Program-made: the position numbers and the translations under genes
Notes under the pieces: model-generated
What the model saw: the letters and a program-made list of their open reading frames with translations, nothing else
What the model was told of the DNA's origin: nothing
Databases searched by the model: none
DNA from: an uncultured Pelagibacteraceae bacterium
Lineage (GTDB): Bacteria > Pseudomonadota > Alphaproteobacteria > Pelagibacterales > Pelagibacteraceae
NCBI GenBank assembly: GCA_902537665.1
Contig: CACBCE010000009.1
Location: 1 to 47,670 of the forward strand
Direction of reading: 5' to 3'
DNA length: 47,670 nucleotides
Shown: positions 1-8,435 of the stretch, one piece after another
How positions within the stretch are numbered: the stretch's first letter is position 1
How the letters are laid out: each line of letters opens with the position of its first letter

Positions 1-396
1 TTTTTTATCTCAAACCCCATGACTATTTCTGAGAAAGAAAAATATTTAAATGCACAATATTTTCATTGGGATAATGATTTTACAAAATTTTTAAAACTTT
101 ACATTTACCTTACAGATGTTGAAGATGGGTGTGGTCCACACATATATATACCTTTTACCCATAGAAAAAAAAAACCAGAGCATAAATTATGTAGATTATA
201 TTCAGACGAAAATATTTTTAATTCATATGATAAAAAAAAAATTTTCTATGGAAAAGCTGGATCATGTTTTTTTGTAGACGGATATGGTTTACACAAAGGA
301 GAGACTCCATATTTGAAACCTAGGCTTATGATTAATATTCATTTTGGAAGAGGAAAGATCTTATATTCTAAAAATGATAAATATATAAAAATTTAA
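1..396 (+). CDS. PhyH-type 2-oxoglutarate/Fe(II) dioxygenase, 5' end cut off by window
   Basis: The reading frame is open to the first base of the window, so the ATG at 19 is probably internal and the gene is truncated by the window edge. Counting from that ATG, the remainder shows an iron-binding HxD pair (H16, D18), a GCGPH turn at 37-41, a distal histidine in LHKG (H92) and a following arginine (R102) suited to 2-oxoglutarate binding. This layout is typical of the phytanoyl-CoA dioxygenase superfamily. Such enzymes hydroxylate small molecules, and relatives occur in polysaccharide and secondary-metabolite loci; the substrate cannot be told from sequence. It stands 26 nt upstream of a sugar dehydratase paralogue on the same strand, so a role in sugar modification is an inference. 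Confidence 0.7.
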   Translation, partial: FFISNPMTISEKEKYLNAQYFHWDNDFTKFLKLYIYLTDVEDGCGPHIYIPFTHRKKKPEHKLCRLYSDENIFNSYDKKKIFYGKAGSCFFVDGYGLHKGETPYLKPRLMINIHFGRGKILYSKNDKYIKI

Positions 397-422
397 ACAT
401 CTAATTTCGTAATTAGTTTATA

Positions 423-1364
423 ATGTTGAATAAAAAAATTTGCCTGATTTTTGGTGCCGCTGGACAAGATGGCTCTATAATGACAAGGTATTTATTAAAA
501 AAAAATTATACTGTTTACGCCTTATATCAAACAAAAAGATGGAACTTAAAAAAATTTAAGGGAAATAAAAAGCTAAAATTAATAAAAATAAATTACAATG
601 ATTATAACCAAATTATTAAAATCGTAAAAATTTCTAATTGTAGTGAAGTATATTTTTTTGGAGGAAAATCCTCACCACGCTACTCAGTTTTGAATTTTAC
701 TGAGGCATTAGTTTCACATGTCTTACCTGTTTTTAATATTTTGGAGGCTATATTAATCGTGAATAAAAAGATTAAATTTTTTAACACAAGTTCATCAGAA
801 ATTTTTGAAAAAAACCGAAAAAGATTAAATGAAAATTCAGTGAAAAACCCCCAAAATCCTTATGGTTTAGCTAAACTTGATTCTTATTTATTGGTTAAAT
901 TTTATAGAAAAAATTTTAAGTTAAATTGTTTTTCAGGAATATTATTCAATCATGAGTCTAAGTTAAGGCCTAAAAATTTCATAATTCCTAAAGTAATGAA
1001 ATATATTAAAGATCGCAACTTTAATAAAAAACTTCTTTTGGGTGACTTATCAGCAATCAAAGATTTTGGATGGGCAGAAGAATATATCAAAATTATCTAT
1101 AGTTTGATGAAAAAAAATTTTAATGAAGACATTGTAATTGCCACAGGAAAATCTCAAAAATTGAGTAATATCGTAAAGGATATTTTTAAAAAATTTGATT
1201 TAGATTGGAAAGAACATGTCAAATTCTCAAATAAATTGGCAAGACCACATGAGAATAAATACGTTTATGCCGATATTTCAAAACTTAAAAAATTGAAAAT
1301 AGCTCCAAAATTTACCATTCCACAAATAATAGAATCTTTGACACAAAATGATTTTAATAAGTAA
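423..1364 (+). CDS. GDP-mannose 4,6-dehydratase-like SDR protein (divergent paralogue)
   Basis: Extended short-chain dehydrogenase of 313 residues. The NAD(P)-binding glycine motif GAAGQDG is at 11-17, a Ser-Ser-Glu catalytic segment at 124-126 and a Y-x-x-x-K pair at Y147/K151. An LFNHES segment and a GDLSAIKDFGWAEEY stretch match the LFNHES and [15 protein letters not shown] segments of the genuine gmd at 20250 in this window. The key dehydratase residues are therefore present, yet the protein is shorter (313 against 346) and lacks much of the conserved N-terminal half (for example the [11 protein letters not shown] nucleotide loop). It may act on a different NDP-sugar. It overlaps the next glycosyltransferase by 17 nt, which indicates co-transcription. 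Confidence 0.7.
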   Translation: MLNKKICLIFGAAGQDGSIMTRYLLKKNYTVYALYQTKRWNLKKFKGNKKLKLIKINYNDYNQIIKIVKISNCSEVYFFGGKSSPRYSVLNFTEALVSHVLPVFNILEAILIVNKKIKFFNTSSSEIFEKNRKRLNENSVKNPQNPYGLAKLDSYLLVKFYRKNFKLNCFSGILFNHESKLRPKNFIIPKVMKYIKDRNFNKKLLLGDLSAIKDFGWAEEYIKIIYSLMKKNFNEDIVIATGKSQKLSNIVKDIFKKFDLDWKEHVKFSNKLARPHENKYVYADISKLKKLKIAPKFTIPQIIESLTQNDFNK

Positions 1365-2109
1365 AACAAAAAAAAAAGAACCTCTTGTTTCAATTATTAC
1401 AGTAACATTAAATTCTGAAAAGTATTTAGAGGAGACACTTAAAAGCATAGAAAATCAGAAAAACAAAGATTATGAAGTAATTATTATTGATGGTCATTCA
1501 GTAGATTCTACTATCGAAATTATTAAAAAATATGAAAACTTAGTTAATTTTTGTTTAACAGAAAAAGATAATGGTATTTATGATGCATTCAATAAAGGAT
1601 TAAAATATGCTAAAGGTAAGTATATAGTATTTGTAAATTCTGATGATGTCCTTACTCCTGAGGCTTTAGAGTTGTTATCTGCATACGATAAAAAATATAA
1701 AGACATAGATTTTTTATTTGGTTCAGTAAAAAAACACTGGGGTGTATTATATGGATATAAACCTTATAAAATAAAATTTACTTGGGGCTTTTACTCTAGT
1801 CATTCCACTGGATTTTATATAAAAAGAGCTTCTGCAAAAAAAATAGGTAATTATAATCTTAAATATAAATTTCATGCTGATTTTGATTATTTTTATAGAA
1901 TGATAATTAAACATAAAATGAAAGGAATAGGGACTAAAAAAGATGAATTATTTGGAATTTTTAGACGTGGAGGTTTTTCAAGTAAAATAGACTTTAAAAA
2001 ATCTTATCTAGAAGATTTAAGAATAAGAATAGATAATGGTCAAAGTTATCTTACAGTTGCTGTTTTAGCTTTTTTCAAATTCATTAAAAATTTTCAAAGA
2101 TTCTTTTAA
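1348..2109 (+). CDS. Glycosyltransferase family 2
   Basis: A 253-residue GT-A fold transferase. The N-terminal VSIITVTLNSEKYL segment (14-27) is the GT2 nucleotide-binding strand, IIIDGHSVDST (46-55) follows, and a metal-binding SDD lies at 98-100. The EKDNGIYDAFNKG stretch (72-84) is typical of the WcaA/WfgS-like branch that adds sugars to O-antigen or colanic-acid-type repeat units at the cytoplasmic membrane. There is no membrane segment. The start ATG lies inside the end of the dehydratase-like gene, and the UDP-glucuronate epimerase-like gene begins 3 nt after the stop, so the three look like one operon. Donor and acceptor are unknown. Confidence 0.85.
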   Translation: MILISKTKKKEPLVSIITVTLNSEKYLEETLKSIENQKNKDYEVIIIDGHSVDSTIEIIKKYENLVNFCLTEKDNGIYDAFNKGLKYAKGKYIVFVNSDDVLTPEALELLSAYDKKYKDIDFLFGSVKKHWGVLYGYKPYKIKFTWGFYSSHSTGFYIKRASAKKIGNYNLKYKFHADFDYFYRMIIKHKMKGIGTKKDELFGIFRRGGFSSKIDFKKSYLEDLRIRIDNGQSYLTVAVLAFFKFIKNFQRFF

Positions 2110-2112
2110 TAT

Positions 2113-3072
2113 ATGAAATATTTGATAACTGGTTCTGCTGGATTTATTGGGTTTCACTTAGCAAAAGAATTATTAAAAAATAAAAAAAATAAAATTTATG
2201 GATTAGATAATTTAGATAATTATTATTCTACAAAGCTAAAGAAAAAAAGAGTAAACATATTAAAAAAACAAAGTAACTTTAAATTTTTAAAACTTGATCT
2301 TTCTAATATTAAAGAAATAAAAAAATTGTATAGAATTGATGTGGATATTTTATTTCATTTAGCTGCTCAAGCAGGGGTCAGATACACAGCAATAAATCCA
2401 TCTAAGTATATAAAATCTAATATTGTTGGATATTACAATCTCTTAAATTATATTAAAAAAAGTAAGGTTAAATATATATTTTATGCATCTTCTAGTTCTA
2501 TTTATGGAGATAATAAAAAATATCCTGTAAATGAAAAAATGGAAGCAAAACCAAAAAATATTTATGCTTTCTCAAAAGTTTCAAACGAAAATTGCTCTAA
2601 ATTATTTTCAAAAATATTCGGCAAAAAATTTATAGGTTTAAGGTTTTTTACAGTCTACGGTGAATGGGGGAGGCCAGACATGTTGATTTACAAATATTTA
2701 AATTTTGCAAGAAAAAAAAGATTATTCTATGTAAATAATTTTGGAAAAGATTATAGAGATTTTACTTATGTTGGTGATGTTATTTCAATGTTAAAACTTT
2801 TAGTAAAAAAAAGAAGCAAATTTAAAGATCACGATATCTTTAATATTTGTTCAAATAAACCTATTGAAACAAAAAAAATAATTCAACTTTTATTGCAGTC
2901 TTTTCCAGGGAAAGTTAAATATGTTAAAGCTAATAAAATTGAAATGTTGAAAACACATGGTAATAATAAAAAAATATTAGCTTTTACAAAGTTTAAAAGA
3001 ATTTCTGATTTTGAAGAAAAATTTTTTGCATGTATAAATTGGTTTAAAAAAAATAAAAATTTATTTAATTAG
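2113..3072 (+). CDS. UDP-glucuronate 4-epimerase-like NAD-dependent epimerase
   Basis: A 319-residue extended SDR. GSAGFIG (7-13) binds NAD, a serine-rich strand sits at 126-129, and Y151/K155 form the Y-x-x-x-K catalytic pair. The FHLAAQAGVRY (81-91) and RFFTVYGEWGRPDM segments are hallmarks of UDP-glucuronate 4-epimerases (CapI/LspL type), which interconvert UDP-glucuronate and UDP-galacturonate. That would supply galacturonate to the surface glycan. A relaxed 4-epimerase on another UDP-sugar cannot be excluded. The 3' end overlaps the converging glycosyltransferase on the other strand by 4 nt (3069-3072), leaving no room for a classical terminator. Confidence 0.8.
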   Translation: MKYLITGSAGFIGFHLAKELLKNKKNKIYGLDNLDNYYSTKLKKKRVNILKKQSNFKFLKLDLSNIKEIKKLYRIDVDILFHLAAQAGVRYTAINPSKYIKSNIVGYYNLLNYIKKSKVKYIFYASSSSIYGDNKKYPVNEKMEAKPKNIYAFSKVSNENCSKLFSKIFGKKFIGLRFFTVYGEWGRPDMLIYKYLNFARKKRLFYVNNFGKDYRDFTYVGDVISMLKLLVKKRSKFKDHDIFNICSNKPIETKKIIQLLLQSFPGKVKYVKANKIEMLKTHGNNKKILAFTKFKRISDFEEKFFACINWFKKNKNLFN

Positions 3073-4181
3073 ATATATTTTTTCAAAACTTTTAAATAAG
3101 CTTCACACTTGTCGTTATGGTCGTAGATTTTAATCGTTTTTAATCCATCAGAAATCTTTTTTTTGGCTGAACTATCTAGTTTAAAATCAACTAAAATTTT
3201 TGCTAATTGTCTATAATCTTGTAGTTTAAATAAACTACCATATTTTCCATTTCCCAAAATTTCTTTAGGTCCTGTCGGACAATCAGATGAGATTACATAT
3301 TTTTTAAGTGATAGAGCTTCAACCAAAACGTTTGGATGCCCTTCAAAAATAGAGGATAGAACAAAGACATCACATAATCTCATAAATTTAAATGGATTTT
3401 CTTGATAATCAACTAATTTTACAAATTTACTTAAATCATTATTGTCAATGTAATTTAATAATCTATTTTTAAATGCTCCTTTGCCAACTATGACTAATTG
3501 AATTTTTCTAGATTTTTTTGCTAAATTTATTGCTTTAAGAAGTGTTAAATGATCTTTTTGGTCTGTTAATCTTGCAACATTTAAAACTTTAAGTGAGTTT
3601 TTTTTAAAGAAACTAAATTTAAATTTCTCTTTTGATTTTTTTCTTATTTCCTTAAAGTTGAATGGATTTAAAATTAATATACTTTTTAATTTAAATTTCT
3701 TATCTAATTCATTTTTAAAATCAATGCTATTTACAATTATTTCATCTGCTCTTTTTAAGAAAAAATTAAATATAATATTTTTCAAAAAATTTTTAGACCA
3801 ACCAGAAGGGGATGAATTTGATCTGGATATTATCTTTACGTTAAAAATTTTACAAATTATAATTACATAAATATTGGCTTGAAAAGATAATACTACAAAT
3901 TTGTTATTTCTTAAAATACAGTAAATTGATAAATATAAAATACACAAAAAGTACTTTATTGGTCTACCAGAATTTTCGTCAATATTGAAAAAAGGTCTTA
4001 TAATATTAACTTTTTTTGAAAATTTATTTCTTTTTTTATCACAAGTGATCAGTGAGACTTTTTTAAGTTTTTGCGAAAGATAATTTGTGATTAGATAAAG
4101 ATTTTTTTCTACCCCAGCTCCTTCATTAGATGGATGAAAAACAACTACCTCTTTACTTTTAATTTTTTTTTTAATATTCAT
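3069..4181 (-). CDS. Glycosyltransferase family 4 (GT-B fold)
   Basis: A 370-residue GT-B transferase. The N-terminal half has the GAGVEKNLYLI loop (21-31) found in acceptor-binding domains. The C-terminal donor domain carries NVARLTDQKDH (201-211), VGKGAFKNRL (232-241) and the E-x7-E pair E280/E288 within FEGHPNVLVEAL, followed by a CPTGPKEIL segment. These mark family GT4 retaining enzymes that use NDP-activated sugars. It is the only minus-strand gene between two plus-strand runs and is transcribed divergently from the GT4 gene at 4223. Sugar specificity is not visible. Confidence 0.85.
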   Translation of the reverse strand: MNIKKKIKSKEVVVFHPSNEGAGVEKNLYLITNYLSQKLKKVSLITCDKKRNKFSKKVNIIRPFFNIDENSGRPIKYFLCILYLSIYCILRNNKFVVLSFQANIYVIIICKIFNVKIISRSNSSPSGWSKNFLKNIIFNFFLKRADEIIVNSIDFKNELDKKFKLKSILILNPFNFKEIRKKSKEKFKFSFFKKNSLKVLNVARLTDQKDHLTLLKAINLAKKSRKIQLVIVGKGAFKNRLLNYIDNNDLSKFVKLVDYQENPFKFMRLCDVFVLSSIFEGHPNVLVEALSLKKYVISSDCPTGPKEILGNGKYGSLFKLQDYRQLAKILVDFKLDSSAKKKISDGLKTIKIYDHNDKCEAYLKVLKKYI

Positions 4182-4222
4182 TAGTAAGCTGAAAAGATAA
4201 CAATGAAGCTACTTATATTAAT

Positions 4223-5377
4223 TTGAAAAAAAAAACAATATATTATTGGTCACCTTTCTTAACTGAGATCGCCACATCTAAAGCAGTAATTAACTCTGCC
4301 TATTCATTACAAAAATATTATTCAAATTATGAAACTATAATAGTTGATGCTGTAGGTGAATTTTCTAAAAAAATAGATGAGATAAACGAAAAAAAGATAA
4401 AGATAATTAAGCTACAAAAATATGATTTAGTAAAGTTTTTACCAAAACTTGGAAAATTGAAAAGCAGAATTTCATTTTTAATAATTTTTATAACAAGTTT
4501 TTTTGGTTTAAAAAATATTTTACAAAAAAATAAACCTGATTTTCTAATAATTCATTTAATTACAATACTTCCTCTCATATTATTTTTTATGTTTAATTTC
4601 AAAACGAAATGTATCTTAAGAATATCTGGATTTCCAATAATGAGTCCGTTGAGAAAATTTTTATGGTCATTTTTATTAAAGAAAGTTGACATCATAACGT
4701 GTCCAACAAAAAATACCTTGCAATATATGAAAAATTTGAAAATTACAGATGAAACAAAATTAAAACTTCTTTACGATCCAGCAATTTCAATAAGAGAAAT
4801 AGCTAAAAAAAAAGTTCAAAATATCTCAAACTATAATGACGATTTTATAGCAGTTGGTAGACTTACTAAACAAAAAAATTTTGAATTTTTAATTAGAAAC
4901 TTTATTGAAGTTGTTAAAATTAACAATGGTATAAAATTATCAATTTTCGGTGACGGAGAGGAAAAAAAGAAATTAACGAGTCTGATAACGAAATATAATT
5001 TAGAGCAAAATGTAACTTTAAGATCATTTAAACAAAATATATTTCCATATATGTTAAAAAGTAAAAGTTTAGTTCTCACATCTGACTGGGAAGATCCTGG
5101 ATTTGTGCTCATAGAGTCAGCGATTTGTAGGACTTTTTTAATAAGCAGTAATTGCAAAAATGGACCTGTAGAGATTTTAGATAACAATAAAGCAGGATTA
5201 TTATTTGAGAAGAATGAAAGCGATGATTTTGTGAGAGCATTTAAAAATTTTTTTAGCATGTCCAATGAAGAAATTACGTATAAAAAAAAAAACGCAATGA
5301 AAAAAGCAAAATTATTTACGATTTTTAATCATTCCAAAGATTTACACCGAATAATAAATGAATTGACATCTAAATGA
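4223..5377 (+). CDS. Glycosyltransferase family 4 (GT-B fold), TTG start
   Basis: A 384-residue GT-B transferase. The donor domain shows AVGRLTKQKNFEFL (210-223), FGDGEEKKKL (242-251) and the E-x7-E pair E290/E298 in a DWEDPGFVLIES segment. The hydrophobic stretch at about 105-125 is probably a membrane-associating helix of the N-terminal domain. The reading frame starts with TTG. An ATG at 4203 is out of frame and opens only a seven-codon peptide whose TGA overlaps the TTG, so re-initiation is possible. The stop overlaps the next GT2 gene by 4 nt, placing it first in a three-gene plus-strand unit (4223-7142). Confidence 0.8.
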   Translation: MKKKTIYYWSPFLTEIATSKAVINSAYSLQKYYSNYETIIVDAVGEFSKKIDEINEKKIKIIKLQKYDLVKFLPKLGKLKSRISFLIIFITSFFGLKNILQKNKPDFLIIHLITILPLILFFMFNFKTKCILRISGFPIMSPLRKFLWSFLLKKVDIITCPTKNTLQYMKNLKITDETKLKLLYDPAISIREIAKKKVQNISNYNDDFIAVGRLTKQKNFEFLIRNFIEVVKINNGIKLSIFGDGEEKKKLTSLITKYNLEQNVTLRSFKQNIFPYMLKSKSLVLTSDWEDPGFVLIESAICRTFLISSNCKNGPVEILDNNKAGLLFEKNESDDFVRAFKNFFSMSNEEITYKKKNAMKKAKLFTIFNHSKDLHRIINELTSK

Positions 5378-6132
5378 CAAGCAAAATTTCTGTTATAATA
5401 CCATCTTACAATAACTTTATTTTTTTTGAAAGATGCATTAGTTCAGTCATTAATCAAACTTATAAAAATATAGAAATAATAATTATTTTTGATCATGGAA
5501 ATAAAAAAGATTTAAAAACTTTAAAATCAATTCTAAAAAAAAAACAAAAAAAAATTAAATTAATTATCAATTCTAAAAACCTGGGTGCTGGACTATCAAG
5601 GAATAAAGCAGCGAAACTTGCTAAAGGGAAATATATAGCATTTTTAGACTCTGATGATGTTTGGACACGAAATAAATTGAAGCACCAGTTAGCATTTATG
5701 AAAAAAAGAAAAATAACAATTTCACATACTTCATATTATATCATTGATGAGAATGATGTAAAAATTGGATCCCAAATAGCAAAATACAAACAAACTTATC
5801 AAAATTTATTAAATTCATGCGATATAGGCTTATCTTCTTTGATGATTGAAAAAAATCTTTTTTTAAGAAATAAATTTACTTCAAATAAAACTAAAGAAGA
5901 TTATGCTTCATGGTTAAAAATTGCCAAAAAAATGGATATTTATGGTTTAAATAAACCCCTTTTATTATGGAGAAAAACTAGAAATTCTCTTTCTTCAAAT
6001 ACTACCCAAAAAGTAATAGATGCTTTTGATATTTATTATAGAAAAGAAAGATTTAATTTTTTGAATTCCACTTACAGAGTTATCATTTTATCATTCAATT
6101 ATTTTATGAAAAAATTAAAACAAAAATTATGA
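5374..6132 (+). CDS. Glycosyltransferase family 2
   Basis: A 252-residue GT2 transferase with ISVIIPSYNNF (5-15) at the N terminus, the conserved SVINQTYKNIEIIII run (24-38) and the metal-binding DSDD at 92-95 (AFLDSDDVW). It is soluble or peripheral at the inner face of the membrane. It overlaps its upstream GT4 neighbour by 4 nt (5374-5377) and the downstream WecA-like gene by 4 nt (6129-6132), so translation is likely coupled. It is predicted to add one sugar to the lipid-linked repeat unit started by the adjacent phosphoglycosyl transferase. Confidence 0.85.
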   Translation: MTSKISVIIPSYNNFIFFERCISSVINQTYKNIEIIIIFDHGNKKDLKTLKSILKKKQKKIKLIINSKNLGAGLSRNKAAKLAKGKYIAFLDSDDVWTRNKLKHQLAFMKKRKITISHTSYYIIDENDVKIGSQIAKYKQTYQNLLNSCDIGLSSLMIEKNLFLRNKFTSNKTKEDYASWLKIAKKMDIYGLNKPLLLWRKTRNSLSSNTTQKVIDAFDIYYRKERFNFLNSTYRVIILSFNYFMKKLKQKL

Positions 6133-7142
6133 TTTATGTATTTTTAATTGGAATAATTTTAATTAATGAGATTATAATAAAGAAAAAATTTTTATCTGAT
6201 AATATAAAGTTTTCAAAACATAAATCATTAGTAAGTTCAATTAATACTCCAACATCTGGAGGTTTATTTTTAATCTTATTTATTTTAATTTTTAAATCTC
6301 AGTTAGGTTTGGTTAACATATTCTATTTATTTTTAATTTTTTTAGTTGGATTGAGTTCAGATAGAATTAGGAATGTTTCGCCCATAAATAGACTATTTTT
6401 TCAAATTTTCATTACCTTTTTGTTTGTAGTAAATACCCAAACTTTAATAATTGATGTGAGAATTGACAATATTAATCAGTTATTAACTCAAAATAATTAT
6501 TTATCTATAATATTTACAGTCTTTTGCTTTATTGTATTGATGAATGGAACAAATTTTATTGATGGTGTAAATTTAAATACAATTGGTTTTTATATACTAG
6601 TTTACTCAGTAATTTTAATTGTTTCAAATAATAATGATCTTTTCATAGATAAGTCTTTTAATATAAAGATAATATTTTTTTTAATAGTAATTTATCTGAT
6701 GAATTTTTTTAATAAATTACAATTAGGTGATGGAGGATCATATTTAATCGGTTTTTTTACAGCTTTTTATGTTATAGATTTTATTTCCCAAAATCCTTTG
6801 GCATCACCTTATTTTGCTGTCCTAATTTTATGGTACCCTTGTTTCGAAAATTTATTTTCTATTTCACGAAAGATATACCAAAAAAAGAGTATATCTCATG
6901 CTGACAATCTACATTTACATCATAACATCTTTTTATATTTAAAGCTTAAAAATTTTAAAAATTTAAATAATTTAAGTGGCTTAATTTTAAACTTAAGCAA
7001 TTTTCTTTTAATTTTTATAGGTTTAAATATTTTTAATTCAACAAAGTACTTAATCTTATTAATTTTTATAAATGTGTTTATTTATATTTTGTCTTATAAT
7101 ATTTTAATAAAAATTATTTTATCAAAAAAATTCAAAAAATAA
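6129..7142 (+). CDS. WecA/MraY-family undecaprenyl-phosphate sugar-1-phosphate transferase
   Basis: A 337-residue polytopic membrane protein of the PF00953 family, which transfers a sugar-1-phosphate from a UDP-sugar to undecaprenyl phosphate and so starts O-antigen-type repeat units. The visible motifs are PTSGG (41-45), a cytoplasmic SSDRIRNVSP loop (76-85), NFIDGVN (142-148, the NxxDGxNG region), LGDGGSYLIG (199-208) and HADNLHLHH (257-265, the HxDRxHLHH family signature with N in place of R). About ten hydrophobic segments span the length. Being the last gene of a GT4-GT2-WecA unit suggests it starts the glycan that the neighbouring transferases extend. Confidence 0.85.
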   Translation: MIYVFLIGIILINEIIIKKKFLSDNIKFSKHKSLVSSINTPTSGGLFLILFILIFKSQLGLVNIFYLFLIFLVGLSSDRIRNVSPINRLFFQIFITFLFVVNTQTLIIDVRIDNINQLLTQNNYLSIIFTVFCFIVLMNGTNFIDGVNLNTIGFYILVYSVILIVSNNNDLFIDKSFNIKIIFFLIVIYLMNFFNKLQLGDGGSYLIGFFTAFYVIDFISQNPLASPYFAVLILWYPCFENLFSISRKIYQKKSISHADNLHLHHNIFLYLKLKNFKNLNNLSGLILNLSNFLLIFIGLNIFNSTKYLILLIFINVFIYILSYNILIKIILSKKFKK

Positions 7143-7151
7143 ATCTATAAG

Positions 7152-8378
7152 CTATTTACTTATATATGTATAAATAAGACCTACGTTTATAAAGAAAATG
7201 GTAGCTCCAAAGCTAGTAAAAAAACTTCCAGTGGGTAGCAAGGGAATTAATTGTAAAACAAAAAAAGTCCCAGCACTTAAAAGTATAAAGTTTTTAGTAG
7301 AAAAAAAACTATTAATAATTCTATAAATTAAGTAGAAAAAAAATGAAATAAATAAAATAAATCCAACTAAGCCTAAAGCTGACAATATTTCAAAATAATA
7401 TTGATGTGGGTGAGTGCTGCATCCAGATTTAGACTTTATATCATTAACACCGTAATATTTTTCTAAAGAAACATTTTTACATGCGGTCCTAAAAGTTTTA
7501 ATACCAGTTCCAAATAACATATTTTTTTTAAATATTTCTATACTTGAGAGATAATGTGGTCCATAATTTGATAAAATCACATAGTTTTTTATTGAATTAT
7601 TTACCTGCATTTCGGCTATTTCAGTTATGAACCTGTCTTTAATGGGTTTAATAAAAAATAACATTGATGAAAAAATTAATATCAGTAATGATGAAAAAAT
7701 AACTTTAGATTTGATTTTTAAAGTTGGAAGAAACATAAAAAATATCAAAAGGGCAAAAGAACCCCTTATGATGTTTGCTCTCTCGTTTGTTAAAATTAAA
7801 ATTGAAAAGTAAAGAAAAAGAAAAAAATATAAATAAAGATTTTTCATATTTTTTTGAAAAAAATAAGCAAAACTAGGCAAGAAAAAACCAATCAATAAAT
7901 GTGCCACTTTTAATTCTTGATCAAAAAATCCTGATAATCTCGCATGCCATGGACTTTTAAATCCGAGTAAATTTTGCCCAAAGAAAAATTGTACATACAG
8001 ATCTATTATAGTTATCAAAATAATGGCCATCCACAACTTAAAGACAATATCAATGTTTTTGGAATATTTTTTTAAAAAATAAGTTATAGAAAGAATAATC
8101 AAAATAAATCTAATAAAAAAAATTGATCTATTTAAACTTAGTTGAAAATCTATTGAATTAAAAAGATTAATTAATAAATATCCCCAAATTATAAATAAAA
8201 AATAAATCACGGGATCTTTAAAGAATAAAAATTTTCTATTTTTAAAACATTCGGCTATAAATAATATTGCTAATGTTATTGTAATTATTTCAGAAATTAA
8301 TGTACCAATGATTAGAGCTGCAGGGTATAAACCAATTAAGTATAAAGGAAGTAAATTTTTATTTATCATATTAAACAT
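7152..8378 (-). CDS. O-antigen ligase/polymerase-like membrane protein (WaaL/Wzy superfamily)
   Basis: A 408-residue protein with about ten transmembrane segments and one large polar loop (roughly 245-330). The loop holds FGTGIKTFRTAC (289-300) and THPHQYYFEILSALGLVG, with H323 and H325, the signature of the PF04932 O-antigen ligase/polymerase superfamily. An RLSGFFDQE turn (147-155) and a TNERANIIRG arginine-containing loop (197-206) also fit. Such proteins polymerise lipid-linked repeat units or ligate them to lipid A core in the periplasm; sequence alone does not separate the two. It converges on the WecA-like gene, with 9 nt between the stop codons. Confidence 0.8.
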   Translation of the reverse strand: MFNMINKNLLPLYLIGLYPAALIIGTLISEIITITLAILFIAECFKNRKFLFFKDPVIYFLFIIWGYLLINLFNSIDFQLSLNRSIFFIRFILIILSITYFLKKYSKNIDIVFKLWMAIILITIIDLYVQFFFGQNLLGFKSPWHARLSGFFDQELKVAHLLIGFFLPSFAYFFQKNMKNLYLYFFLFLYFSILILTNERANIIRGSFALLIFFMFLPTLKIKSKVIFSSLLILIFSSMLFFIKPIKDRFITEIAEMQVNNSIKNYVILSNYGPHYLSSIEIFKKNMLFGTGIKTFRTACKNVSLEKYYGVNDIKSKSGCSTHPHQYYFEILSALGLVGFILFISFFFYLIYRIINSFFSTKNFILLSAGTFFVLQLIPLLPTGSFFTSFGATIFFINVGLIYTYISK

Positions 8379-8435
8379 ATCTTTTTCTTAATGTCTTTTT
8401 AAGTGGAATTTCTTCACTCAAGATGTAAATTATAA

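Noticed and set aside
4831-5265. 144-codon minus-strand frame opposite the GT4 gene
   Set aside because: The plus strand carries the GT4 donor domain with its E-x7-E motif, while the antisense product has no family features.
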